64,000 bases of DNA. Origin: Prorocentrum cordatum. Lineage: Eukaryota; Sar; Dinophyceae; Prorocentrales; Prorocentraceae. The position numbers were made by a program, and so were the translations under genes. The stretch covers positions 151,001 to 215,000 of the forward strand of contig CAUYUJ010017806.1 of NCBI GenBank assembly GCA_963575745.1. Reading direction: 5' to 3'. Positions 32,464-42,669 of this stretch are shown piece after piece; position 1 is the stretch's first letter, and each line of letters starts with the position of its first letter. The notes under the pieces are model-generated. The model saw only the letters and a program-made list of their open reading frames with translations, had not been told where the DNA came from and ran no database searches.

Positions 32464-33356
32464 CTGCGCCGGCGATGAGAGGCTTAAAAACGGGGGTGCC
32501 GTCAAGCGAATTGCGCCACCATGCAAGAGTGGAGGAGGAGACGACGAAGCGACGGCCGAGGAGGAGGAGGAGGAAGCGGGCCGGGGCCGCTCAGAGGAAC
32601 GGGTCGTTCCCAGGGGCGCGTGGCGCGGAGGCAGCAGAAGCACGAGATCTTGAGTGCCATGTCTGGGAGGCCTCTTTCCACAGGCTCGGCCCACCGCTGC
32701 TGTCTCCCAGCGCGCTCCTCGCTCGTTTTGTGTCGGGGGGTGGCGTGGATTTTCGCTTGTTCCGTCGTTGGCCAGACTCAGATCCGGATCCGCGGCCTCG
32801 CGGGCCGGGCCCCTGGGCCGCGACCCCGCGGATCCGGGGCGTGATTCGGCGGATGCACCGCGCGGATCGCGTCCGTGCGACCGCGTACTCGCGGGATCGG
32901 GCCCCGCTCGGCGGCTGCGAAGGGTGAAGTTACGCTTAAGTCGGGCGTGTCCCCCTACAGGGGGATTTCGACGAACTATAAAAAAATACCCTCAAAATAC
33001 CCCCAAAAGGTAAAACAATAATAAAAAATAGTCCCCAGACTATTTTTGGACTGCGAGGGCGTGGGAAGGGATGCGCTCGCCGCTCGCGACTCCTGCTGCC
33101 TCTGGGGAGGAGGCTGCGATGACCGTGATCAGGCGACCACTGACACGGCCATCGAAGGTCGGGCCAAACGAAAGGGGGGTATCTTGGACAGGGGGGGTTA
33201 CGAAATCTGCTGTATGTAGCTGGTTTCGGTCCCGCCGCCGGGCCCACATTTCTTGATATGCGGGCGTTTTTTGGCGCCGGGAGGCGCCCGGAAAATTAGC
33301 TACGTGAGCTGATTCTCACCCCCCCCTTTGCTGTCCCCCCTTTCGCCCGGCCCGAG
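32464..33356. other. Sequence between the two NOP53 pieces (possible intron)
   Basis: It contains GC-rich DNA and an A-rich patch near 32975-33040. GTGACTG follows the frame end near 32459, and CCCCCCTTTCGCCCGGCCCGAG precedes 33357, so splice-like signals are present but not decisive. A second frame (about 32500-32650) encodes an Arg/Glu-rich run of uncertain meaning. Confidence 0.35.
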
Positions 33357-33554
33357 AAGGTGCCTAAGACGTTGCACCAGAAGGTCAGCGCCGCACCGCC
33401 GGTCATACCGGCACACGAGGGGCAGTCCATGAACCCGACCGAGGAGGCCTACGAGGAATTGGCCTGCACTGCGGCCGCGAGGCTCGCTGTCGATTCGAGG
33501 ATGAGCGCCCGTTTGGATGTTGAGTTTTCACGACCGAAGAATGATGATTGTTGA
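33357..33554 (+). pseudogene. NOP53-like second piece, ending in element B
   Basis: The frame encodes KVPKTLHQKVSAAPPVIPAH then EGQSMNPTEEAYEELACTAA. This fits the central NOP53 segment (KRPxxLxxK, A/PAVEV, GxSYNPxxExHxxL). Coding similarity ends by about 33515. The last codons and the TGA at 33552-33554 align with the head of element B (compare 34550-34585), so the gene is truncated or interrupted by the repeat. The C-terminal third of NOP53 was not found in the window. A preceding AG at 33355-33356 could be a splice acceptor. Confidence 0.6.
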
Positions 33555-33612
33555 TCCCCCCTCTCGTGGGCAGACTGTTTTTTTTTCAATCGAAGTGTCC
33601 TTCCCGGGGCTG
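33517..33612 (+). repeat. Element B head fragment
   Basis: GAAGAATGATGATTGTTGATC, GCAGACTGTTTTTT and TCAATCGAAGTGTCC match the B heads at 34550-34625 and 48345-48415. It breaks off at a (TTG)n. Confidence 0.75.
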
Positions 33613-33616
33613 GCTC

Positions 33617-33650
<34 letters not shown>
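33613..33650. repeat. (TTG)n
   Basis: Pure TTG triplets at the 5' edge of element A1. Confidence 0.95.
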
Positions 33651-34405
33651 GAACATTATTACTTCTAAAGAATAATTATTGTTGGGACCCCTGGTGCACG
33701 GCCCCCTCGCCGCGCCTAGGCCGCAGCCACATTTTCATCATTTTCGTGAGGAAGTCTCAGGCAAAACGATGTGATCCAGATCCGGTTGTTTTGTTGTCGG
33801 CCCGCTTTCCCTTGCAAAAAACTAAAATGACATTTCTTGTTCTAACATAACCAAATTCAAGAATCCCTTGCAAAAAATAAGGTAAAGTGGACATTCGCGC
33901 GCGCAAGACGAAATCCTTCCAAAACCTTAGTTTTCGTAGCGATTTTAACATAAAAACATAAAACAAACTTTTTTTTTTATTTAAAAAAATGTCAAAATCA
34001 TCCCGCGCGCTCTTGCGGATTCGTAGGAAACCCAACACTTTTTAAACATTTCTGTCAAACGGGCTTTTGCGAGCAACTTTTTCGAACTTCTGCAACAACG
34101 GTTGCGCACCTGCCAGGGCCATCATCCCTGTCAAATAATACCATGCGGGACACATTCGTTTTTTCTTCGCGCGCGCACGCCGTCGTCGTCGGCCGCGGGG
34201 CCCTGAATAGTAGCCACGGTCGTCCGCATGCCACGAAGTGAAGTGTCCGAACGTCATAGGGCGGGAAGCTGGGTGTGGGTGGTGGCGAAGAGTCGTTTGG
34301 AAATTTGGTAGAGCTTGAACCGGCCCCCCCACAAAGTGGGGGTATTGCCCGCCTCCTATGAAAACCCTGGCACTGGTGAGAACGGAGTGTCCCCACGTGC
34401 TAGTA

Positions 34406-34408
<3 letters not shown>
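33651..34408 (+). mobile_element. Dispersed element A, copy 1
   Basis: About 760 bp, nearly colinear with 35646-36415, 46678-47490 and 47515-48272. Head: AACATTATTACTTCTAAAG then AATAATTATTGTTGGG. Interior marks: TTTTCATCATTTTCGTGAGG, CGCTTTCCCTTGCAAAAAAC, GCCAGGGCCATCATCCCTGTC. Tail: CCCCCCACAAAGTGGGGGTA and AACCCTGGCACTGGTGAGAA. No ORF suggests an enzyme; it is bordered by (TTG)n on both sides. Confidence 0.85.
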
Positions 34409-34470
<62 letters not shown>

Positions 34471-34551
34471 AATTGTTGTTGTAATCGTCGTTGTTGTGGT
34501 TGCTGTTGTTGCTGTTGTTGTTGTGGTTGTTGTGGTTGCTGTTGTTGTTGA
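34409..34551. repeat. (TTG)n
   Basis: About 45 TTG triplets with GTA and GTC interruptions, joining element A1 to element B1. Confidence 0.97.
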
Positions 34552-35531
34552 ATTCTCATTCCTGAAGAATAATTATTGTTGATCTCCCCCACCGGTGCAG
34601 ACTGTTTTTTAATCAAAGTGTGCCCCTCGACGCTCGCACTTTGTTTTTTGACACGGAACGTTTTCCTGCTCAAACTGGGCCCCTGGCCCCCGGGTTACAA
34701 CAACAACGGCTCCCGCCTGAGACTTCCTTACAATTTAGCCAGGACCCCCGCTCCCGCCCGAGAGTTCCTCGCATTTTATTCAGGAAACGCGCTCTCGCTT
34801 GGGACTTCTTTACAATTTATTCAGGAATCGCTTTCCCGGCGCTCTGGAGTCGCGCTCTCGCTGGAGACTTGCTTGCAACTTGCTGAAGAATGGCCTTGCG
34901 TTGGAATTTCCTGCAATTTGCCCAAGCGCCGCGCTCCCGACACCCAGGCACCCAGGAGTCGCGCCCGTTGTGGCCCCATGTGCATGCCCTTCGTGGCCCC
35001 GCTGTCGCCATTTGTGTCCCTCTCACTGTCCTACGTGGCCCAGTTGCTCCCCTCAGTGGCCCCATAGTTGCCTTCTGTGGCCCCGCATTATCTGCACTTC
35101 GTGGCCCCGCTCGTTCGCGCTCTTCGTGGCCCCATACGCATTGCCTTCGTGTCCCCGCTGTCGCCTTTCGTGGCCTACTTCGTGCCCTTCGTGGCCCTGC
35201 TGTCGTTCTCTCTCGCTCTCGCTTTCGCTCGTCATCGCCGTCGTCGTCGTCGTCTCCGTCGTCTTCGACGTCGTCGTCGTCGTCGTCGTGGTCGGTCCCC
35301 TGTCCGTCCCTCTTGGGGTCGGGTCGACGGTCCGCGGCCGCCCCGCCGATCAGCGCTGCCGCTGGCCAGGCCGACGGTCCGCGGCCGCCCCGCCGCTTGC
35401 CGGGGCCCGGCCTGCAGGGAAGAAAGGTATACCCCCCAAAAGGGGTTCGATCGAAGACGAAGAGGGCGGGTATCGAGGGTTTGGGAAATACGCGTTATTG
35501 GACACTCGAGGATACAAGGGCGAACAGTCTT
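34552..35531 (+). mobile_element. Dispersed element B, copy 1
   Basis: Head GAAGAATAATTATTGTTGAT and GCAGACTGTTTTTTAATCAA; then GGCCCCTGGCCCCCGGGTT and about 40-bp CGCTCTCGCTTGGGACTTC repeats; then about 30-bp CTTCGTGGCCCCGCTGTCGC repeats (34970-35210), specific to this copy. The tail, ACCCCCCAAAAGGGGTTCGA then TCGAAGACGAAGAGGGCGGG, recurs at 42055 and 50010. Confidence 0.8.
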
Positions 35532-35545
35532 AGAATTATTATCAT

Positions 35546-35645
35546 TGTTATTGTTGTTGTTGTAGTAGTAGTTGTTGTTGTTGTTGTTGTTGTTATTATT
35601 ATTGTTGTTGTTATGGTTGCTGTTATTGTTGTTGTTGTTGTTGTT
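35546..35645. repeat. (TTG)n/(TTA)
   Basis: TTG and ATT triplets connecting B1 to element A2. Confidence 0.92.
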
Positions 35646-36415
35646 GAACATTATTAATTCTAAAGAATAATTATTGTTGGGGCCCCTGGTGCGCGACCCC
35701 CCCGCCGCGCCTAGGCCGCAGCCACATTTTCATCATTTTCGTGAGGAAGTCTCAGGCAAAACGGGGTATACCAGATCCGGTTGTTTTGTTGACGCCCGCT
35801 TTCCCTTGCAAAAAACACTATAAAATGAAATTTCTTGTTCTAACATAACCAAACTTCAAGAATCCTTTGAAAAAATGACACGAAGTGCACACTCGCGCGC
35901 GCAAGATGAAATCCTTCCAAAACCTTAGTTTTCGTAGCGATTTTAACATAAAAACATGAAAAACCCAATGGTTTTTCAAAAAAAAAGTTTCAAACATTCA
36001 TCTTGCGCGCTCTTGCGGATTTCTGAGGAAACCCAATATTTTTTCAACATTTCTGTCAAACGGGCTCTTGCGAGCAACTTTTTCACGTGCTTCGAACTTC
36101 TGCAACAACGGTTGCGCGCATGCCAGGGCCATCATCCCTGTCAAATAATACCATATTGGACACATTCGTTTTTTCTTCGCGCGCGCACGCCGTCGTCGTC
36201 GGCCGCGGGGCCCTGAATAGTAGCCACGGTCGTCCGCATGCCACGAAGTGAAGTGTCCGAACGTCATAGGGCGGGAAGCTGGGTGTGGGTGGTGGCGAAG
36301 AGTCGTTTGGAAATTTGGTAGAGCTTGAACCGGCCCCCCCACAAAGTGGGGGTATTGCCCGCCTCCTATGAAAACCCTGGCACTGGTGAGAACGGAGTGT
36401 CCCCAGTCTTAAATG
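35646..36415 (+). mobile_element. Dispersed element A, copy 2
   Basis: Full-length copy closely matching A1, with small indels such as TTTCACGTGC near 36080. Flanked by (TTG)n on both sides. Confidence 0.85.
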
Positions 36416-36416
<1 letters not shown>

Positions 36417-36460
<44 letters not shown>

Positions 36461-36461
36461 G
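36417..36461. repeat. (TTG)n
   Basis: Pure TTG triplets at the 3' edge of element A2. Confidence 0.97.
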
Positions 36462-36502
36462 GAATATACAGGGGTTGGGGCCTCGTGTTCCAGCCCCCCC
36501 CC

Positions 36503-36522
36503 CAGCAACCAGCAACCAGCAA
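36503..36522. repeat. (AGCAACC)n heptamer
   Basis: Three units next to a C run; the reverse complement occurs at 39757-39799. Confidence 0.85.
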
Positions 36523-36589
36523 CAATCCCTTAGGGAGGCCCACCGAAGCTTCATTTCGGTGGACCTCCCCACGGTGAAGCGCCCACAGG

Positions 36590-38345
36590 GCGCCCACAGG
36601 GCGCTCCAGGGCCACGATCCTCGAGAGGGGTGTGCCGAGATGAAGCGTCGGTCCAGCTCCCTGTGGGGCCAGGGCCACGATCCTCGAGAGGGATGTGCCG
36701 AAATGAAGCTTCGGTGGGGTTTCCTGCGAAGCCAGGGCCGCGATCCTCTCGAGGATCGTGGCCCTGGCGCCACAGGGAGCTCCTCCGAAGCTTCATTCTA
36801 GCACGCATCTATAGAGGATCGTGGACCTGGCCCCACGGGAAGCTCCACCGAAGCTTCATTTCGGCAAAACCCTCTCGAGGATCTCGGCCCTGGCCCCACA
36901 GGGAGCTCCACCGAAGCTTCATTTCGGCACACCCGTCTCGAGGATCGTGGCCTTGGCCCCACACGGAGCTCCACCGAAGCTTCATTTCGGCACACCCCTC
37001 TCGAGGATCGCGGCCATGTCTCCGCAGGGAGCTCCGCCGAAGCTTTATTTCGGCACACCCCTTTCGAGGATCATGGCCCTGGCCCCACAGGGAGCTCCAC
37101 CGAAGCTTCATTTCGGTACACCCCTCTCGAGGATCGTGGCCCTTGCCCCACAGGGAGCTCCAGCGAAACAGCATTTCGGCACACCTCTCTCGAGGATCGT
37201 GGCCCTGGCGCCACAGGGAGTTCATCCGGAGCTTCATTTCAGCACACCCCTCTCGAGGATCGTGGCCCTGGCCCCACAAGGAGCTCCACCGAAGCTTCAT
37301 TTCGGCACGCCCCTCTCGAGGATCGTGGCCCTGGCCCCACAGTGAGCTCCACCCAAGCTTCATTTCGGCGGACACCTTTCGAGGATCGTGGCCCTGGCCC
37401 CACGGGAAGCTGCACCGAAGCCCGATTTCGGCGCACACCTTTCGAGGATCGTGGCCCTGGCCCCACAGGGAGCTCCACCGAAGCTTCATTTCGGCAAAAC
37501 CCTCTCGAGGATCGTGGCCCTTGCCCCACAAGGAACGCCACCGAATTTTTATTTCGGCACACCCATCTTGAGGATCTGGCCCTGGCGCCACACAGGGAGC
37601 TCCCTGGCCCAACAGGGAGCTCCACCGAAACTTCATTTCGGCACACCCCTCTCGAGGATCGTGGCCCTGGCCCTACAGGGAGCTCCACCGAAGTTTGATT
37701 TCGGCACACCCCTCTCGAGGATCGTGGACCTGGCCCCACAGGGAATTCCACCCAAACTTCATTTCGGCACACCCTCTGGAGGATCGTGGCCCTGGCCCAA
37801 CAGGGAGCTCCAGCGAAACAATATTTCGGCACACCCCTCTTGAGGATCGTGGCCCTGGCACCACAGGGAGTTCATCCGAAGCTTCATTTCGGCACACCCC
37901 TCTCGAGGATCGTGGCCCTGGCCCAACAGGGAGCTTCACCGAAGCTTCATTTCGGCATACCCCTCTCGAGGATCGTTGCCCTGGCCTCACATGGAGCTCC
38001 ACCGAAGCTTCATTTCGGTACGCCCCTCTCGAGGATCGTGGCCTTGGTCCCACAGGGAGCTCCACTGAAGCTTCATCTCGGCACACACATCTCGAGGACC
38101 GTGGCCCTGGCCCCACGGGGTGCGTCGGTTCATTTCAGCACCCCCCTCTCGATGATCTCGGGCTTGGCCCCACAGGGAGCTCCGCCGAAACTTCATTTCG
38201 GCACACACCTCTCGAGGATCCTGGCTCTGGCCCAACAGGGAGCTCCACCGAAACTTCTTTTCGGCACACCCCTCTCGAGGATCGCGGCCCTGGGTCTCGC
38301 AGGGGGCTCCACCGAAACCGCATTTCGGCACACCCCTCTCAACGA
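36590..38345. repeat. 63-bp minisatellite array (about 27 units)
   Basis: Consensus blocks CATTTCGGCACACCCCTCTC, GAGGATCGTGGCCCTGGCCC and CACAGGGAGCTCCACCGAAG repeat every 63 bp. The first 2-3 units (36590-36749) are in the opposite orientation; the switch is a 38-bp near-palindrome at 36731-36768. Frames stay open because 63 is divisible by 3. No evidence for a protein. Confidence 0.95.
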
Positions 38346-38464
38346 CGACGGCTCGTAGACAACCCACAGCCCAACGGCTGCAGACAGCTTGAAGACGGCC
38401 GGAGCACGGCGAGATTCGGTGAGAATTTGGTTAGGGTGGGTAGGTCCCCCCCTCTGGGCCTCCT

Positions 38465-38570
38465 CCGCCAGGAGGAAGAGGAGGAGGAGGCAGGAGGAGG
38501 CGGAGGAGGAGGAGGAGGAGGAGGAGGGAAAGGAGGAGGAGGAGGAGGAGGAGGAGGAATAATTCCCCAA
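38465..38570. repeat. (GGA)n repeat
   Basis: GGAGGA triplets with GCA variants between the two minisatellites. Confidence 0.95.
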
Positions 38571-38577
38571 ACGAAAA

Positions 38578-39645
38578 AGGGCTGGATTGTAGTAGAGCTG
38601 GATCCACCAGTAATAGGATTGTAGTAGAGCTGGACCCACCACTAATAGGATTGTAGTAGAGCTGGATCAACCACTAATAGGATTGTAGTAGAGCTGGACT
38701 TACCACTAATAGGATTTTAGCAGAGGTGGACCCACCACTAGTGGGATTGTAGTAGAGGTGGATCCACCACAAATAGGAATGTAGTAGGGGTGGATCCACC
38801 ACTAACAGGAATTTTAGTAGAGGTGGATCCACCACAAGTAGGATTGTAGTAGAGGTGGATCCAACACTAACAGGATTGTAGTAGAGGTGGATCCACCACA
38901 AGTAGGATTGTAGTAGAGGTGGATCCACCACTAATAGGATTGTAGTAGAGGTGGACCCACCACTAGTAGGATTGTCGTAGAGGTGAATCCACCACAAATA
39001 GGAATGTAGTAGAGGTGGATCCACCATAAATAAGAATATAGTAGAGGTGGGTCCACCACAAATAGGATTGTAGTAGAGGTGGACCCACCACTAGTAGGAT
39101 TGTAGTAGAGGTGGGTCCACCACACATAGGATTATAGTAGAGGTGGATCCAGCAGTAATAGGATTGTAGTAGAGGTGGATCCACCACAAATAGGATTGGA
39201 GTAGAGCTGGATCCACCAATACTAGGATTGTAGTAGAGCTGGATCCACCACAAATAGGAATGTGGTAGAGGTGGATCCACCACTAATAGGATTGCAGTAG
39301 AGGTGGATCCACCACTAATAGGATTATTGTAGTAAAGCTGGATCCACCACCAAAAGGATTGTAGTAGAGGTGGACCCACCACTACTAGGATTGTAGTAGA
39401 GGTGGATCCACCACAAATCGGAAAGTAGTAGAGGTGGATCCACCACAAAAAGGATTGTAGTAGAGGTGGATCCAGCAGTAATTGGATTGGAGTAGGGGTG
39501 GAACCAGCAGTAATGGGATTGTAGTAGAGGCGGACCGACCAGTAACAGGATTGTAGTAGAGGTGGACCCACCACGAGTAGGATTGTAGTAGAGCTTGATC
39601 CATCAGTAATAGGATTGTAGTAGAACTGGATCCACCTAAGGAGGA
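38578..39645. repeat. 32-bp minisatellite array (about 33 units)
   Basis: AGGATTGTAGTAGAGGTGGA then TCCACCACTAAT repeats with a 32-bp period (for example 38904 and 38936). Most units contain GGTGGATCCACC, a perfect 12-bp palindrome. The minus strand reads open for hundreds of codons, but only as repeat. Confidence 0.96.
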
Positions 39646-39900
39646 CTCCGTAGATTCTGGAGCTTCGCTGGTGCAGACACGGCAAAATGGCATGGAGGAT
39701 GAGTCCACACCCTTAAGCGAGCGAATTCGCCAGCGGAGCAGGGAACGGAGTCCCATGTTGTTGCTTGCTGGTTGCTGGTTGCTGGTTGCTGGTTGCTGGG
39801 GGGGGTCCGAAACGGCCAATGGGGCACAGACGCGCGGGTCCACCTTAGGGAAGAACGCGGGGAACGAGGTTTGGGACCATGGGGCACTCACGCGCGGTTG
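39646..39900. other. Spacer with (GGTTGCT)n
   Basis: Unique DNA around a heptamer tract at 39757-39799, the inverse of 36503-36522. No gene seen. Confidence 0.6.
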
Positions 39901-39913
39901 TTCCTTGTTGTGG

Positions 39914-39945
<32 letters not shown>

Positions 39946-39950
39946 GATGA
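39901..39950. repeat. (TTG)n
   Basis: TTG triplets followed by GTTATTATTGTTGGACCCC, the same kind of junction as at the starts of element A. Confidence 0.9.
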
Positions 39951-40094
39951 TGAATGTTGACCATTCAGCCGTTATTATTGTTGGACCCCTTATGGCGCTT
40001 TGACGCTCTCGCCTCGGCGCAACCTACCTTTTCATTGAAAATGAGGCTCACGCTCGAGCGGTCTGGGGGACCGCCAAAACCGGCCCCCCAACAA

Positions 40095-41095
40095 CAACAA
40101 CAACAACAACGTTCCCGCTCGAGACTTCCTCCCTTTTTGCTCAGGGCTGGTGTTCTTGCTCGCCGTCGAAAGCTGCCGTCAAGCCAGCGCGCCCGCTCGA
40201 GACTTCCTCCCGTTTTACCTGGGACTGGCGCGCTAGTCTTTCTGTCATCGGCGCCGCCCCCAGCAAAAACAACGCCCCCGCTCGAGGCTTCCTCCCTTCT
40301 TTTTCTCTCCAGGCGGAGCTCCTCCTCGCCGCCGAAGGCCGCTGCCCCGACAAAACCAGCGCTCCCGCCCGAGACCTCCTTCCGTTTTACGCTGGACTGG
40401 CGCCCAATTCTTTTTTGAATTGGCGCCGCTCCCAGCAAGAACAGCGCTCCCGCTCGAGGCTTCCTCTCTTTTTCCTCGGGACGGTGCTGTTCCTCGCCGC
40501 CGACAGCCCCTGTCCCGACAAAGCCACGGCTCCCGCTCGACGTTTCCTCCTTTCTTACTCAAGGCGGTGTTTCTCCTCGCCGCCGAAAGCCGCCACCCCG
40601 ACAAAACCAGCGCTCCCGCCCGAGACTTTTTTTGTTTTACGTTGGACTGGCGCCCTACTCTCTTTTGACTTGGCGCCGCTCCGAGCAAGAACAACACTCC
40701 CGCTCGAGATTTCCTCGTTTTTTTTTTTTTTTTTTTTTTTTTTTTCCTCTCGGGACGGTGCAGCCCCTCGCCGCTGACAGCCCCCGTCCCGACAAAACCA
40801 TGGCTCCCGCTCGATGCTCCCTCCTTTCTTACTCAAGGCGGTGTGTTCCTCCTCGCCGCCGAAAGCAGCCGTCCCAACAAAATCAGCGTTCCCGCTCGAG
40901 ACTTCGTTTTGTTTTACGCTGGACTAGCGCCTTGCTCTCTTCAGCATTGGCGCCGCTCACAGCAACAACAGCAGCCCTGCTCGAGACTCCTTCCCTTTCT
41001 ATTCAGGGCCAGGTCCTTGCCTCACCGCCGACAGCCCCCATCCCCATCAAGGCAATCCTGTCGTTCGATACTTCCTCGTGCTTTACCCTTCGCTG
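40095..41095. repeat. About 85-bp minisatellite with three-unit higher order
   Basis: Subunits begin GCTCCCGCTCGAGACTTCCT at about 40110, 40190, 40275, 40358, 40445, 40530, 40610, 40697, 40802, 40887, 40972 and 41060. The variant GCGCTCCCGCCCGAGAC recurs every third unit (40358, 40610; 40887 diverged), giving a higher-order period of about 255-275 bp. A poly(T) of about 30 interrupts it near 40717. Confidence 0.85.
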
Positions 41096-41320
41096 AGGTT
41101 CCACTGGCGGTCTCGCATCGGTGGAGCAAGGCGCGGGCATATGTTTTCGAGGCGGGATATGTTGAAATTCCTCGGAGGAGGTGTTTGCAAGACCTCATCG
41201 GGCGGGAGATCTGGGAATGGGAATAACGGACCCCGCTATAGAACAACGATCCCCCATGATGTGGATGGTTATCATGATGGTCGCATGCTTCGTGTGGAAA
41301 CACCGCGCATGAGGGTAAAC
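41096..41320. other. Spacer, possible exon-like stretch
   Basis: A frame ending near 41226 reads VSHRWSKARAYVFEAGYVEI then PRRRCLQDLIGREIWEWE. It is protein-like but short and unidentified. Confidence 0.25.
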
Positions 41321-42150
41321 TGATTGTTGTTGTTGTGGTGGTGGTGTTTTATTTATATATATATAATACTATCACAAGGGAAAGCTGGGGGTCACCAAAC
41401 ATGGCCCCTGGCCCCCGAGTTGCAACACCAACGGCTCCCGCCTGATACCTCCTCACAATTTCTTCCCAAATCGTATTTTTGGCGCGGGACTTCTTCACAA
41501 CTTATGCAGAGGTCGCGCTCTCGCGTGAGATTTCCTTTCAATTTACTGAGACGCCGCTCCCTCGACACTCGGGAATCACTCTCTCGCCGTAAGTTTCCTC
41601 ACGATTTATTTGGGAATCGCGCTGTCGCTCGAGACTTCCTCGCGACTTATGCAGGACGTACGCTTCAGCAACCTGCCTGCTCGATCTTGCCGCCAGGGTC
41701 GCCTTCCCGATCCGCCTGTTATGGTCTACCCGCCCGATCTGCCCTTTGGTTCTGCCACGTGCCCCCGAAGTAGGGAAGCGCTCTCGCTCGAGACTCTCTC
41801 GTGATTCAATCAAGTTGGTGGAGGTCCAATTACGACGACAAGGGCTCTCGTTCGATAATTCCTCACGGTCTACTCCGACTCAATCGAGTTGGTGGAGGCC
41901 CAGCGACGACGACAAGGGCTCCTGCTCGATGCTTCCTCACGATTTACTTCGAGAGGCCCTGGCTAGAGAGGCCCCCGAACTCAGGAACGGCGCTCTCACT
42001 CGAGACCTCCTTGCACTTCAGTCAGTGGCCGACATGGAAGATCTTCCCCCCCCCAAGGGGGTGCGATCGAAGACGAAGTGGGCGGGTACCGAGGGTCTGG
42101 GTATACGACATGAGAGACATGCCGGCAAATAAGAGCGAAGTATCTTACAG
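41321..42150 (+). mobile_element. Dispersed element B, copy 2
   Basis: Preceded by GGGTAAACTGATTGTTGTTG, like the end of A3 (47473). Contains GGCCCCTGGCCCCCGAGTTG, about 40-bp CGCTCTCGC repeats, the segment shared with 2170-2270, a CAATCGAGTTGGTGGAGG duplication, and the tail GTGCGATCGAAGACGAAG (42060-42078) followed by TTG/CTG triplets. Confidence 0.75.
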
Positions 42151-42254
42151 TCATTGTTGCTCTTGTTGTTGTTGTTGCTGCTGCTGTTGCTGTTGTTGTC
42201 GTTGTCTGCGCAGACGGCTCCAAAAATGTATCGACAAATCAGCCAGCATTGACT

Positions 42255-42500
42255 CCAAATAGGTAGGAGGACAGGAGAAGGACGAGAGGAGGATGGGAGG
42301 AAAACGAAAGGAGGACGGGAGCAGGACGGGAGGAGAACGGGAGGAGCACAATCAAGCGAGCGCAAGCAAGCAAGCGGAAGCAAGCATGCGCAAGCGAGCA
42401 ATAACAAGCAAGCAAGAAACAGCGATCAAGCGTAAGCAAGCAAGGGCAAGCACGAGCAAGCAAGCGAGAGCAAGCATGCAAGAGCAAGCAAACAAGTGCC
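42255..42500. repeat. (GGAGGAC/GGGAG)n then (AAGC)n repeats
   Basis: Purine GGACGGGAG repeats to about 42345, then AAGCAAGCGCAAGC tetramers to about 42495, followed by a 21-bp duplication of TGCCATTGGAAAAAGGGGGG. Confidence 0.85.
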
Positions 42501-42669
42501 ATTGGAAAAAGGGGGGTGCCACTGGAAAAAGGGGGGGGTCTTAAAGACCAATTACTTATGATGAGCTAAGACTCCTATAGGGCAAGCGTATTTGGAGAAT
42601 TGAAGGTCGTCCCTTTCAGGGGCCTCTCAAGGGGCTGCCCCCGAGATTTCATCCGCATGCCTGGGGGGG

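Noticed and set aside
35440-35460. GGGGTTCGATCG in the element B tail as a polymerase III B box
   Set aside because: The other two B tails read GGGTGCGATCG, so the B-box match is not conserved, and no A box is seen.
36630-37571. 313-codon frame of 21-residue repeats
   Set aside because: Same reasoning for the 63-bp minisatellite; all frames are open.
38963-39685. Minus-strand 240-codon Tyr/Trp-rich frame
   Set aside because: Pure 32-bp minisatellite translation.
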